This document shows positions 10,874 to 22,917 of a DNA stretch of 64,000 nucleotides, piece after piece. The notes under the pieces were generated by a model. That model made no database searches. It was not told the DNA's origin and saw only the letters and a list, made by a program, of their open reading frames with translations. The stretch is from Motacilla alba alba. Its lineage: Eukaryota; Chordata; Aves; Passeriformes; Motacillidae. The position numbers and the translations under genes are program-made. The DNA is taken from NCBI RefSeq assembly GCF_015832195.1, contig NC_052017.1, positions 91,228,429 through 91,292,428 of the forward strand, in the 5' to 3' direction. Numbering within the stretch: the stretch's first letter is position 1; each line of letters opens with the position of its first letter.

Positions 10874-13800
10874 GTTGAATTTATGTATATATTTAAGTAA
10901 GCAGGCATGGATTAAAACAGTTGGCTTTATTTTTTTTTTGTATTATTTAATAATGCTGACAGAAAACTGCACCTGTCAGACTGAAGCTGTGCTAATTTAT
11001 TGCTCTTGGTAATTGAACACTGACAAGGCATAATTTTAAGTTGCCCCATGGTTTGGAACATTTTAATGTAGAACAATTTTAAAAACCAATTGTTTACCAC
11101 CCAAAGCCAGTTTAATGCATCACTAAAGTTACCCATGGCTGTCACTATATCCTTACTTGTGTTAGAATCTGTGGCAGGATGTAGGATTAAGTTTGCTGTG
11201 CTGTGGGGCTTGTGTCTATGCTGTGTATAAGAGAAGAGCCTAAGTTAAAGCCAGTCTTGTCCCACACCTGATGTTCTCAGCCTGGCTCCCTGACAGCACA
11301 CTTGCACTGGATTTACAGAAGTAAAGTTGGTGGCATTTGGGCCAGATTGAGAGCAGGGATCAACACTTATCTACTGAGGCCATGAGACAGTGTGGAGAAA
11401 TTTGCTGGCTTCAGTGGGACTGTGGAAATGTAAACTGGAAGTATGCAACTTATTTATCAATCTACTAGAGGAGTAAAAGCAAGATTTACCCCATAAGACA
11501 GTGTTTTAACTGGCTGAGACAAAGCACTGTTGTGGTCATTTATTTATTATGCCTCTAAATTTGCTGCCTTGCCAATTTTAGAAGGCACCTCAGTGACACA
11601 GTTAGCAATGACGGTTGTCCTTGCTGGCTAAAACCTCTTATTTTTTTATTCAAATACAGCCACCACCGCTGATTTGGTAACTGGAAAAGATGCCAGACAA
11701 CTTGAGAATGTGAGCACCTTGCCATGGTTGAACTGGCACCACCGTGTGGCTAAGCATATCCCAGCAGGAGTATTGCATTTGAGGTAAAAAGGATAAAATC
11801 AGCAGGGGAAGACTTCTTATGCTCTCAGCCACCAACAGAGTGCAACTGAACATCCATTCCAGCCTCAGAGCCCTCCTGCAGGCCAGCAATTGAAAGCAAA
11901 TCAAGTGCATTTTGGAAACCAGTGTTGCTTTATCTGGCAAGGACTTCTCATTATGCTTCATTTGAGACAGAAAGTTGGAGGTAAGGCAATATTTGTATTG
12001 GATATTATTGTTCCCAAAGCAGAGGTTGAACCTCTCTATTAGGTCAGCAGTGATAACTCCCAGCCTGCCAAAATTTCTGCCCTGGTTTAAATACCAAATT
12101 CATCACATCACCTCCCTAATTTGCACTTTTCAGAATTTCAGTATTTGTAAAACCTTTTTCAAACAAATGGAATTTATGCTGTGTGTGTAAATTCAGACTT
12201 CCCACAGTCCATGGGATTAGAATTCAAACAGTTTTAAAGCCAAGCAATTCATTGGGCTTAAGGAGTGATCAGTGGGACCACGTAGGTGTCTAACAGAAAA
12301 AAAACAATTTTTGGCAAAGCTTTTGTGAGAGTAACGGGTCAAATTTCAAAACTCCGGTTTAAAAGAAGCAGGATTCTTCCCCCTCCCCACATTATAGTGT
12401 GACACAGAATGTGTGGCAGGAGTTTATATGGGCAATTCAGCTGGTCCATTTGTGGCTTAGTACATAATTTCAGGGCATAACTCAAAGAAAAGAAAAGGGA
12501 TCTGTACATGACCAAACAATGGGCAGAACTTGAGCAGCTCATATGGCAACTTGTAAGTGCCATATAAAAAATAAATTACTACTAAATAGGCATATAATTC
12601 CAGTTTCAGGTTCAGGTCTCTCCAAGAACAGCCTCTTACAGCTGAGAAGGAATATCTGAAGATTTGTGGAATACAGTTAACCTCAAGTTGTGCTGAATAC
12701 AAACCCACTTCAACTCTCTTGCCAAACAAATTTGATTAATGAGGTGCTCTAACAGTTGGTTAGAGACTGAAGCACACAACTATTCTGAAGCCAGACTGAA
12801 CAACAAAAGGAAAACAATCTTAATCAACATTTTAAAAACTCACCTAAATATAATAAGGACAATCTACAAATCTATCTTATTTCTGTTAAAACAGAGACTT
12901 GTTTCCCTAAATACATATATATCTAGTGTAGACTTTGTATCTAGCCAGCTCTTCATCAAGAAGGGAACAGATTGCTTCTAGCAATTTGAGTGCTTAATTT
13001 TTAATTTTTTTTTTGTTCCTTTTACTTTTTTTGTGTGGCTGTTTTGACAGATTAGAAGACTTGGCAAAAATACTTCTTGATTCTTAGAGAGGTTGACCGT
13101 CTGGTGAGATTCATCCACACACACTCTCCTGAATACAATAGTTTTACAACCCACAGCAGTGGAGTGGACAACCTTTTCCTTTTCTTTGCTGTATGTCCTG
13201 TGCCATTTGGCAGACTACATGCTGGACAGACTTCACGTGGCTTTCCACAGTGGTGTGCATGTGTGTCTGGATAATGTAGTCTTGGAAAACTGTCCAACTT
13301 CAGTTTTACAAAGAGTGAGGTCTAATAACTCTGGAGGGATTCCTACTTGAAAGTAGCTACTTTTCTTATTGTCAGGCACTTGTGAATGCTATGATAGAGG
13401 TGTCCAGAGTCTCAAAGGAAAGAGAAGTGAAGACCATGAGGGGAAATTGCTTGACATGTGTGACAGCTAAAAGCTGTCTTCACTTTGACTCATTCTGAAA
13501 ACCAGCCTTTTTTTTTCTTTTTGACTTTGCAAGTTTTTAATTTGTTATTAACATGACTGATGGTGTTGTCAGATGCCTGATCCCTTCACCATCAGAATAG
13601 TAAAATTTTCAGAGCCTCAGCTAGTACATTTCTATTTTATAGCTCTAGTTTTAGGTCCAGCAATCTGTCCAAATTTCTATGTGCACCTTATTTAGATGTC
13701 AGAGAATCAAGCTGATCATCAGCACAGAAGTCAGTCTGTGATACCAGAAACAGAGGCTACTGCTTGCTTTCACTGGAAAACATATTATCCTATTCTTATA

Positions 13801-16800
13801 GATGGCAACCAAGGGTCATCTTTCTTTTAATCAAATGTACAGGATTCAGGGAGAGTGACAATGAGTGACTATACAGTCAATTGTCTTGAGAAGAAACAGA
13901 AAAATAAAGTGGGAAGACAGACAATTATCTTATGAAAGTAACTAAGGCACATCAGACTTTCAAAAACAGCAAGGTAGCTCAAAATATGAAATCACAGGAC
14001 TACCTGTGGGGGACTTGTCTGGAAAAAAATCAATTAGATGTTATTTTAAGATTTACATGTAATTCCTCTACCCACAGAGTAGCAAAATACAAATGTGTAG
14101 CAGTTTATTATTTCAATGTCATAATGAGAAAAATACCTGAAAACATGATGCTACATGATACTACATGAAAGTGTGGTTGTACAGACTGGAACCACAGAGA
14201 TTCAGAACAAAACTGGAACATTATAATGCAAGTGGGGAAGAAGGAAAAGGACACATAAAAGCCACTGTAACTACAACCAGGAAAAAAAAATCTGCAAAAG
14301 ATCATTGAAAACACCTATGCAATCATACAAATACTTGGGAGACTGCTAAAATTTGGTATTGGAAGCACACAGAGATGAATGCTGATTAAACAAAATTCAG
14401 CACAACATCCTCAGCTGCACTATATGCTCAGAAAAAGGAAGCCCTGAGCCACCCCTCTTCTCTGGCCACAGGGCTGCAATGGGAATATTGCAACCCTGAG
14501 TAGCAATAGTTCAAAGTCTGAGTGCTGAGCCCAAAATCTGAGGGCTGAGCTCATCCACACCAGGTGCACCTGCTCTGTAAGGATCACTTCTCTGAGCAGT
14601 GCCTGGTGAGGGCTGTGTTTTCAGCCCTGCCTAAACACATCTACAGCATAGGAAGGAGCGTCAGAGAGAGGATTTGTGGCAAGCAGCAAGCTCCCTTGCC
14701 CTGGTGATAAAGCAGCCTGGGCATTGAAGGAAGTAGAATAGATGTCAGGATAGGTTGTTTGTCAAGGTAAGAACTTTCATTTGAGGAAGCTGTGAAAGGA
14801 TTCCACTGAGACTCCTCAACTACTGAGGAAGAAGGAAGTTTCTTACCAGGAAAATCTAACCTCTGCAGAACCCCAAGGATTTAGGAAGAATCAAAACCAA
14901 TTACACAGCTTCAGCACCCTGCGTTAGCTCTGGTCCTGATGAAGGACATCATGGTCACAGACTGTCCTCCCAAATTACCTGGAGCTGCCATGGAGGAAGT
15001 GCTCCTCTCCATTTCTCAGTACTAACCTCTCCTCAAAATCCTCTAACATGTTTCCTAGCCTGCGTGCAGAATCCAGAATGTACTGGCAGCTGTGTGGAAA
15101 TAGTAACTAACCATGCTTTCTGTGGAAAGGGAAGGTGACTACCCATTCATGTTCAAGTGCTGTGATATGGGAACTCTGGGTAAGAGGAAGGAAAAAGGAA
15201 AAAACATGTCCCTGAATGAAACCCCCTGCTCATATTGCTGGTTAAAAATCTAAGGGTGAACAGAGGCATAAGGAAAAAAAGCAGGAGGAAAAAAAAATCA
15301 ATACAGGAAAAATTTATACTAGGCAAGAAATTAAGATTACTTCCAAGAAAAGACAGCACCTGGAGCTAGGTTCATGTTAATTTGGGGAGCATAAAGGAAT
15401 TCATCACACCTTGTCTAGAAGGCCCTTGTTTTCCTTCATAAGAATACAGAGGCTGAGAACAATGGCCACTACGTATCTGGTATAGATGCTTTTGCATGGA
15501 GTTAAGGATTTGTATGGATCATTTTGCCCTGTGTATCTTCTAAGTTCATTCTTGACAAAAAGTTTTATAGCAAATCCGGGAAAGAACAGGCATGCTCTTC
15601 TAAAAATACTGCTGTATTCTATCTGTGGAAAAACCTGGAGAATATGTATATACTCCTTGGCCAAATGGTTAACAGGAAAACACAATTATGTGGAAGTAAT
15701 TTGAATGATGTAAGCTAGAAAAAAGGGGAGAGAAACAAATGGGCATACTGTCTGAGATGGCTATATTACATATAAGAAAAGTCAAACACAAGTAAAGATA
15801 AACTCTACTACCAGAGAGAGTAATTGCAACAATAAAGACAGAAGTAATTTCTCAAGTAATTTCAATTCCATCACATGATCACTTTATAAAGCCAAAGCAT
15901 GGCAAGGAGATACATTACTTCCTCCTCTTGATCTTTTGCATTTTTCTGTCTTTATCATCCAATTTCACATCAACCAACAGTAAACTACAAATGGGAAAGC
16001 AAGAGTCTGTGTCACCTGTGAATGACCTATTGTCCGTACCACAAAACCATCTTGCATAATTTATGTTAGGTGTAACATTCCCATTCTTCCCCTATGCATG
16101 TAATGATCATTCTTTCTTTCATACCTTCATCTTGGCTCTTTCTAATATTTCTCTTACGATCCTTCTTGTAAATAGAACCTGAATTAAAAGGGTGTATTGT
16201 TCAGCCTAAGAACTGTAACTTTTGGTCTCAGAATAAGATTATCTACTTAGCACACTTCGAAAACATGCTTATTTTAAAGGATTTTTAAATATAAAAATAA
16301 AACAATCTTTCATGAGCAATCATATAACTTCCAGGAGTTCAAGCTACCCTTATCTCACATTTTGTGAGATCCTCTGACTATTTCATCATTCTCACAGGGC
16401 TATCTAGACCTGGATTGTCTCTCTATTCTTGCCCTCTTCACAGTGCTGAAATTGTCTCCATTCATTACCTCCTAACACCTGGTTTTCATTTACTTTCACT
16501 TAGAAGGAGTGCAGCAGGTTGAGACAAATGTCCTAACTGGTTAAGAGAAATGTCTTCCCTATCCTTTTTTTCCCAGATGGTGCCAGAACAATTGTCACAA
16601 CCAGTCAAATAACTGACTCATCTTCCAGATCACAGAATGCCGTCTCAGAACAACAAGATCCTCACTTCTGTTTACTTTTCTTTTGCCTCTATTGTTATTA
16701 TACCTTCCAAAAGTGCTTTCATTCAGCAGAAAAATACAAGTGCCCATAACAACAGCCTTCTTTGGAATTTCTGCACTTTCCTTACACAGCCAATTTATAA

Positions 16801-17061
16801 GAATATTGAGTTTGTGGTCAAAAAGATCTGTCTTTAGATTTCACTCAGGCCCTATTTTTTTATCTTGCAGCAGCCCAGCATATTTTTTTTTCTCTATCAT
16901 ATAAAATGAGTTGTAATAAACAGCTCCCATTGTGATTTCTGGTTTTAGCACATTTAAGGAAGTAGCACAGGTACCACACTGTTAACCACAGCAAGTCCTG
17001 TGGTTGATAATGGCAGTGCTAACAAAGATGAATCACCAGTGGTGAAACCAGGTCAAAAAAC

Positions 17062-17079
17062 CACACACACACACACACA
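17062..17079. repeat. (CA)9 microsatellite
   Basis: Nine CA dinucleotides in an otherwise ordinary AT-rich stretch. Confidence 0.9.
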
Positions 17080-18653
17080 GAGAACCCTACTCAATCCAAA
17101 ACAAAACCAAAAGGAACTCATTCCACTAGAAAGGATATCCAGGGAAAGAGACAGGAGTGTAGCTGGGAATGTGTGCCTTGTAATATACTCTGCTTTGAAC
17201 ACATTGCTCACAGTATGGACTTGCCCTCAGGAGTCATGATCTGAAAATACTTTATTGAATAATATGATACTTCAATTTTTCAATGAAAATTAATGGTTTT
17301 GTTCATTTTTCTCACTGCTTCAAATGATGGTTGTACACCTTCCTGTAAAACAGGTTTTCAAACACCAGAAGTTCTTATGAATCCTTGTGGGATTCTGCAT
17401 TTCACATTTTCTTAACTCTTGCCCCACTAGAATAAATAATTGCCAGGGTAAAGATTATTTTTATTTGTGCTTTCCTACTATCTACCATTCTGGACATCCA
17501 AAATCTGTGGGGATTTTCATGTGAATGCCTTCGTACAAATCATGTCCATCACCCCTCACTGACAGCAAAGGCAAGAAATACACCACCGTAACACACAGGA
17601 CAGAACAAAACAAAACAGAACAATGCTTCAAGACAGGAATGATTCCCTTGAACTGCTTTCCACCCTATGAGAAGGAAAAGAGGGTGAGTCTTAGTATTTT
17701 CTTCTAGCTAAGGAGAAATAACCAAGCTAGCTGCTACACCATCAAGTATTGCATAGGAAAATAGAGGGAGACTTTGCCAATGGACTGGCTGGCTCACTGC
17801 ATTTTAAGAGCTTTATGAATTCTTAAAAAGCTCTTCCCCTCAGAATGACTTCAGGTGAACAGCACACAGTGCTGGCAGCAGCATTTGTCCCTCCTGCTTG
17901 GGTATTCTACTTCAATACAAGATGGGCCTGGAAATGAAAGAACTAGCACAGTGGCTTTTGTGGAAGAAGTCACCTTCTTTTTAACTTCTCAAGTGTCAAG
18001 GCTCAAACAACTGGAGGGCATTCCACAAGCATCCTCTCAGTCAGCCAGCCAGCTGGGAAATATTGCTGTTCCTCTGAAGGAGAGGGCTGTTACTGCAGTG
18101 GTGCTCTTGCTACGTCCTTCATTTTCATCTTCTATGAAAAATAAGTTATGGACTGTATTAACTAGCTTATTTTCCCTAAGCTTTAGCATAATGATCCAAC
18201 TAATAGCTGTCCATCACCTTTTGTCTCAATAGCAGAGAGCAACTCCAACCCTTGCCTTCATGTGGGAAATGGCAGATAGGAAGAGATAGAAATCAAAACA
18301 AACACTACAGCCTGATGTTTAAAGTTGTTAAGTTTTCTTAAGAACTCCCAATGTAAGAATACCCAGAGTACCTTAAATTTCAGAAGGATCAAGGGTGTTC
18401 TCAGAGGAGAAAATACGTTCACATTTAAGACACTGTGCATGTCTGTGAGTTAAACAAATCAGAACTACCTACAAATAGAGTTTTCCTCTTGGTGAACTAT
18501 ACCACTGTTTCCCTAAACATTAAGAGTCATAGTGTGTTCACTATCAGCCAGGCACCTATCCTGTCACTGTACATTCACAGTAGAAAACCCTCTTTCCAGT
18601 GCATGTTACTCATAAATGTGCTAAATCAGACTGACTCTCTGCCCTTCTATGTT

Positions 18654-19063
18654 CTAAGGTGAATTAGGAAAGGGTCTGTTATAGGATGATACAGGCCATT
18701 CTTTTGTAATGGTCTGCAGTTTTCTCTCCCAATACATTTTCTTTTTATTTAGCACTTCCATTTTTATCCTGTGTTCTTCTTCAGCCATCTCACACTCTCT
18801 TTCTATTTGCTGTATCTTTGCCACATGAACTTCATTCATTTGGATTAACTGGAGTTGCAAAATCGACATTTGCTGATGATGTTCTTCCTCGTGCATCTTT
18901 TTCAGAGCACTTTCCTGAGATGCTTTACTTCTGTAGTTCTTATCTGCTGCTATTCTGACATCAGAACACGAAGGCTCAGGCTGGGAGGTACCTTCACATA
19001 CTGGAAAATGTACCAGCTCTTTGTCTTCATCACAAAGTTCTCTGTTTGACACAACAAATGACT
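18654..19063 (-). CDS. MSANTD3: MSANTD3 coding exon 2 (coiled coil, stop)
   Basis: The acceptor on the minus strand reads tttgcag|AGTC. The split codon G|AG gives E139, and the frame runs to TAG at 18654-18656, ending with residues PFPNSP. Confidence 0.9.
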
Positions 19064-20802
19064 CTGCAAACAAAAGAAGAAAAAGTGTTATAGTATTCTC
19101 TTCTCTTCCTTCAAGAAACAGAAAAGTGATAATATAAGTTACTGACATGTGCAATATCAAACTTGTGCTCCAGCAGCAAAGCACAGGAGCCACTACATAA
19201 TGCAGTTCTGCTGAGAATACTATGGGCATAATGGGCTGGACAGAACCACTTGGGGCTCTGCTGAAAGACCTCCAAGGCTATAGTGGGAGTTCAGAAAACT
19301 AAAGTGAATGCAGACACTTGTAAGTGGACACCTAAATTTAGGTGGCTGAGCCTGGAGCTAAACCTTCATGCAGCCATTTAAGCTAAATCCATATGTGACT
19401 TGCAATATTTTATGAAAGATCGGAGCATCAGGTGAAGCTGTGTTGACATGAATATCAAAAGACCGAGGGAATAGCAGGAAGAACACTTTTTATTGTTTCC
19501 TTATCTCTGCTGCAGATGTTGTAAATACAGTAGTGTATATTTTTAGGAAAAAAATCACATTATTCTAACTTTGGAAAGGCTCTAACAATTCTTCTGAAAT
19601 AAAAGAGACTATGCAGGGAACAGAATAGTTACTACTGCAAATGAGGGTCTCAAAATACATTCCTATCCAAACCCAAATGACTAATTATGGTAAATACAAC
19701 TATGAAAGAGGCATTCTAAGAATGTTATCTAACAATGTAGCTGCTGTTGTCTTTTGAGCAAGGACAGTCTTCTGTGTGAGATCCTGACATAATAAAATTT
19801 GTAAGAAACCGTTGTAGCCACCCTCCCTCCTGGTATTGAATTATTCCTTCTGGGTATGCTTGCCAAACAAAGAAGAATGTAGTGCTGAACTTTTTCAGAA
19901 AGGCCATTCTCCAGTGTGGACTGCAGCGTGAAATATGGCTGCACATACTCTTTTTAGTCCTTGAAAACAAAGGGGGAAAGACCACAGGGAACTCTTGCAG
20001 CAGGCAATTGTGTATCAATTTGCTGCTGGTAGCTTTTTTTTTTTTTTTTAAACCAGCAAAATGATACTTTAAAAATGATAATGACATCCTTGGGACTGTT
20101 CTACGGAAGTCCAGCATGATAGCAACTGTGATGCTCGCCACAAAGCAGCAGATATGTCAAAAACAGATGAAAAAAAATCTGTAAAAAACCTCACACCCGT
20201 TTAACTCCTGTAGGCCTCGGGAAATACACACAGCCTTGTAATATCATAGCTCTGAAATTCCTTTTCTATATCCAGCAGTCACAGCTAAGTGGAGAGATTT
20301 TTGGAAAAAGAATCACTGGCAAAATCACATACAAAACAATACTACTTTAGTAGTACTGCAATACTACCACTACAGCAACATTTATACCTTGACTAGAAGC
20401 ATCAGGCTGATATTCAGAGTCTTCTTCTGGCGGGCTCTGCAAAAAGTACATTTGCTCAGGCATTATGCTTCCCATCTTCTCTTTCCCTACGATGTGAGTA
20501 TTTATAAGTGGACTAATACTCCTTTTTACCTTCTCCCGCCTTTCATGTGCCATTATCTTTTTTGTCCGTGCCTTGATATTTTCCCAGCATTTCTTTAACT
20601 GTTTGAAGTCTCGCAGCGAAACACTGGGCTGTGAATTGTATTCATGAGCTAGTGCTTGCCAGGTGCGTTGTTTCAGAGCAATAGTTCTTGCATCACTTTT
20701 CTTACATTCAAGCACGTATTTGTATTTTTCGACTAATGCAAGCAGCACACTCTTCTCCACTTCTGAGAAGTATTTAGCAGGCTTTATTATTTCGTTTTGC
20801 AT
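18654..20802 (-). CDS. MSANTD3: Myb/SANT-like DNA-binding domain protein 3 (MSANTD3), complete coding region
   Basis: Two coding exons join (20388-20802, then 18654-19063) to give 274 residues, close to the roughly 275 of the human protein as I recall it. Residues about 10-90 form a Myb/SANT-like domain with the expected aromatic positions (F12, W48, W73) and the basic stretch [14 protein letters not shown]. Residues about 187-257 are a highly charged, Q/E/K-rich helical region predicted to be a coiled coil, with the linker 95-185 rich in S/E. The family is presumed nuclear and DNA-binding; its targets are little known. The start ATG at 20800-20802 lies 31 bases inside the exon, after an acceptor (AG at 20834-20835 in minus reading). 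The 5' UTR presumably continues in the CpG island at about 26.4-27 kb, head-to-head with the neighbouring zinc-finger gene. Assignment is by recalled family sequence and synteny with TEX10. Confidence 0.93.
19064..20387 (-). other. MSANTD3 intron between coding exons
   Basis: A 1.3 kb intron in phase 1. No repeat or RNA gene is recognised in it. Confidence 0.85.
20388..20802 (-). CDS. MSANTD3: MSANTD3 coding exon 1 (SANT domain)
   Basis: It encodes residues 1-138 plus one base. The donor reads CAAG|gtataa on the minus strand, and the transcribed exon begins at 20833 after a T-rich tract and AG. Confidence 0.9.
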
Positions 20803-21954
20803 TTTCTACTGTTTCTCCAAGAAGCCAAAATTCCTATTAAAAAAAAGGAAAAAAAAACAAAATCACAAGTTAGAACTGGTTGCAGTATCAGGATTCTGAT
20901 CAATTTTGTTTTCTAGAGTAGCTTGTGAATAGTTCTAGAGTACATAATGGAATGATGGGGTAGGATAAATACCATTACATGCTGGTTTGTCTTGCCACTT
21001 TAATGGATACACAGTGCCAGAAGTAGACTATAATGAATAGTTGTCTTTGTTACAATTTGTCTGGATACAAAATACTCAGTATTTATTTAGTATCTTGCTT
21101 TTAATATCTTGTTTTCCTGTTCATTACACTTTTTCACTCCCAGAAAGTTTTCCAAGCCCTCAAGTCAGGAGCAAATTTCAAAATCCAGCCTTCGCTAGCT
21201 TCAGGTTTATGTCGGAAGCCACCTTCAGCATGTTTGGGTTTCCTCTGGTATACAAAACACCTACTTCTGTCCTTGCTGATTGTCTATACTTAATTTCTCC
21301 CTTCTCCCTCCAGTATTTGAAAGCTGTATGAGCAATGATAGTAAGAAGTTGTCCTTTTAAAGAGCTGTCAGCTTTGTTCTCCCCCATGCTCCATCCCCCC
21401 TGGCTGATACCCAACAGGCAGCAGGATCCTGACCTGTATTACAGTATTGAGAAGCAGCAAGAGTTGCAAGGAGCCAAAGAGTAACAACAGAAATGAACCA
21501 CGTGGAAGGTACAGGTCCTTCAACCTTCACTGCTGGCACGTGTGGCACTTCCTTGCACTTGTGCTGCTGGTCACTCAGGAGCCAACAAACAGGCTAAAAA
21601 GGGTTTTGGCCTTAACACAGCACTGCTATACACTTACACCACGTCAGCAACCACCTCTCTTCTCAAGCCCAGCACTTATGTAGTCAATAGGAAAAAGGTA
21701 GCTGATAACAGGGAATTCGAAACAAAACAAAACAAAACCCAACCAAAAAAACATCAAAACAAGCAGTGTTGCCTTGAGTTAACAAAATATGACTGTGAAA
21801 CAAAATATATTTTTGTTTCTTCTATCTTTTCACACTTTTCTCCCCCCGTCCTTTATGCTGTAACTATGTAGCCCAAATTACTTTTAGATTTTGGGCAGAA
21901 ATGCTGCCTTAGCTCTCCTTTCTCTTGTTTTGAATCATTAAACCCAGTGATACA

Positions 21955-21997
21955 ACATTTATAAGATAACTGGTTATCATTTATAAGATAACTGGTT
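21955..21997. repeat. Two-copy tandem repeat (about 21 bp)
   Basis: The string ATTTATAAGATAACTGGTT occurs twice back to back, separated by two or three bases. Confidence 0.85.
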
Positions 21998-22354
21998 CAT
22001 ATTCCCAAGAGTCCAGGACCCTCCCAAAATGAATCTTCTAGTCTTTTGCCTATTGCTTCTACTACTTCTCTCATAACATTCCTTGACGATGCACGAGCTA
22101 TCACCATCAGGTTTCCTCTTCTCAATATATTTTTCCTTAACTCCACTGCACTAGGACTTTCTTTGTGCTATCCTTGTAGATCCTTTCCTCCAAACATCTT
22201 AGTACTTACAGTTATTCCCATCTCTTTCAGTAAAGGTAACTACTTACATTTATAAAGAAAGCTAACAGACAAGCTAATACCAAAATGAAAACCCAAGCCT
22301 GACAAAAAACCAGTGGCTCTCTTGAGTAGCCCATAAAATATGACAAAGCCCAGC

Positions 22355-22917
22355 TGTCCTGCTTTCAGGAGGGACAGAGTTCATTTTCTTCCTGGAGCCT
22401 GGTACAGTGCTGTATTTTGGAATTAGAGAGAATAATGCTGATGACGCATGGATGTTTTAGTTGATGCTCAGTGGTGCTTATTCCAAGTCAAGAGTTTTCA
22501 GTTCCCCATGCTCTGCCAGAGAGCAGGTGCACAAGAAGCTATGAAGGAGCACAGCCAAGACAGCTGATCCAAACTGGCTAAAGGGATATTCCATACCATA
22601 AAATGTCACGTTCAGTGTATAAATCAGGAGGGAGTTGGCCAAGACCTCCAGGTGGTGAGCAATTGTATTGTGCATCATTTGTTTCTCTTGAGTTTTCTTC
22701 CTCTCTCTCTCTCTCTCTCTCTCACTCTCACTCTCCCTTTTCCACTACAAGTATTATTATTGTTACTACATTTTATGTTGTTTCAATTATTAAGCTGTTC
22801 TTATCTCAACCCACAAGTTATGCTATTTTTCTGATTCTCCTCCCCACCCCACTGGGGGCAAGGGGCGAGCAAGCAGCTGCACAGCACTTGGTTGCTGGCT
22901 GGGGTTAAACCATGATG
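22355..22917 (+). mobile_element. Solo LTR of an avian endogenous retrovirus (about 560 bp)
   Basis: The sequence starts TGTCCTG and ends in a GGTTAAACC-ATGATG terminus. It matches, from memory, a very common avian ERV LTR along its whole length: a TATA-like TATAAAT at about 22617, GGTGGTGAGC before the start of R, and a CT-rich part replacing the usual T-rich R. A 5-base duplication CCAGC flanks it at 22350-22354 and 22918-22922. The final two bases are TG where CA is expected, consistent with two transitions in an old copy. No internal retroviral genes are present. It sits in the first intron of MSANTD3, in the opposite orientation to that gene. Confidence 0.85.
22700..22737. repeat. (CT)n microsatellite inside the LTR
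   Basis: A CTCTCT run with two interruptions, located within the LTR at 22355-22917. Confidence 0.85.

Larger units (their letters stand above)
5750..18653. other. Gene-free stretch left of MSANTD3
   Basis: No exon is recognised on either strand. The longest frames (for example 7076-7396, 11650-11961 and 17855-18232) lack homology I can name and lack conserved-looking splice context. The right end should include the MSANTD3 3' UTR on the minus strand. Candidate polyadenylation signals (AATAAA on minus) lie at 17251-17256 and 17460-17465, and I cannot choose between them. Simple repeats occur at 10836-10873 and 17062-17079. Confidence 0.5.

Noticed and set aside
11200..11400. Faint resemblance to an old amniote interspersed repeat (GGATTTACA...GGGCCAGATT pattern)
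   Set aside because: Too short and diverged to support without a library search.
17855..18232. 125-codon plus-strand frame near the MSANTD3 3' end
   Set aside because: No family resemblance and average composition; probably chance in the MSANTD3 3' UTR or flank.
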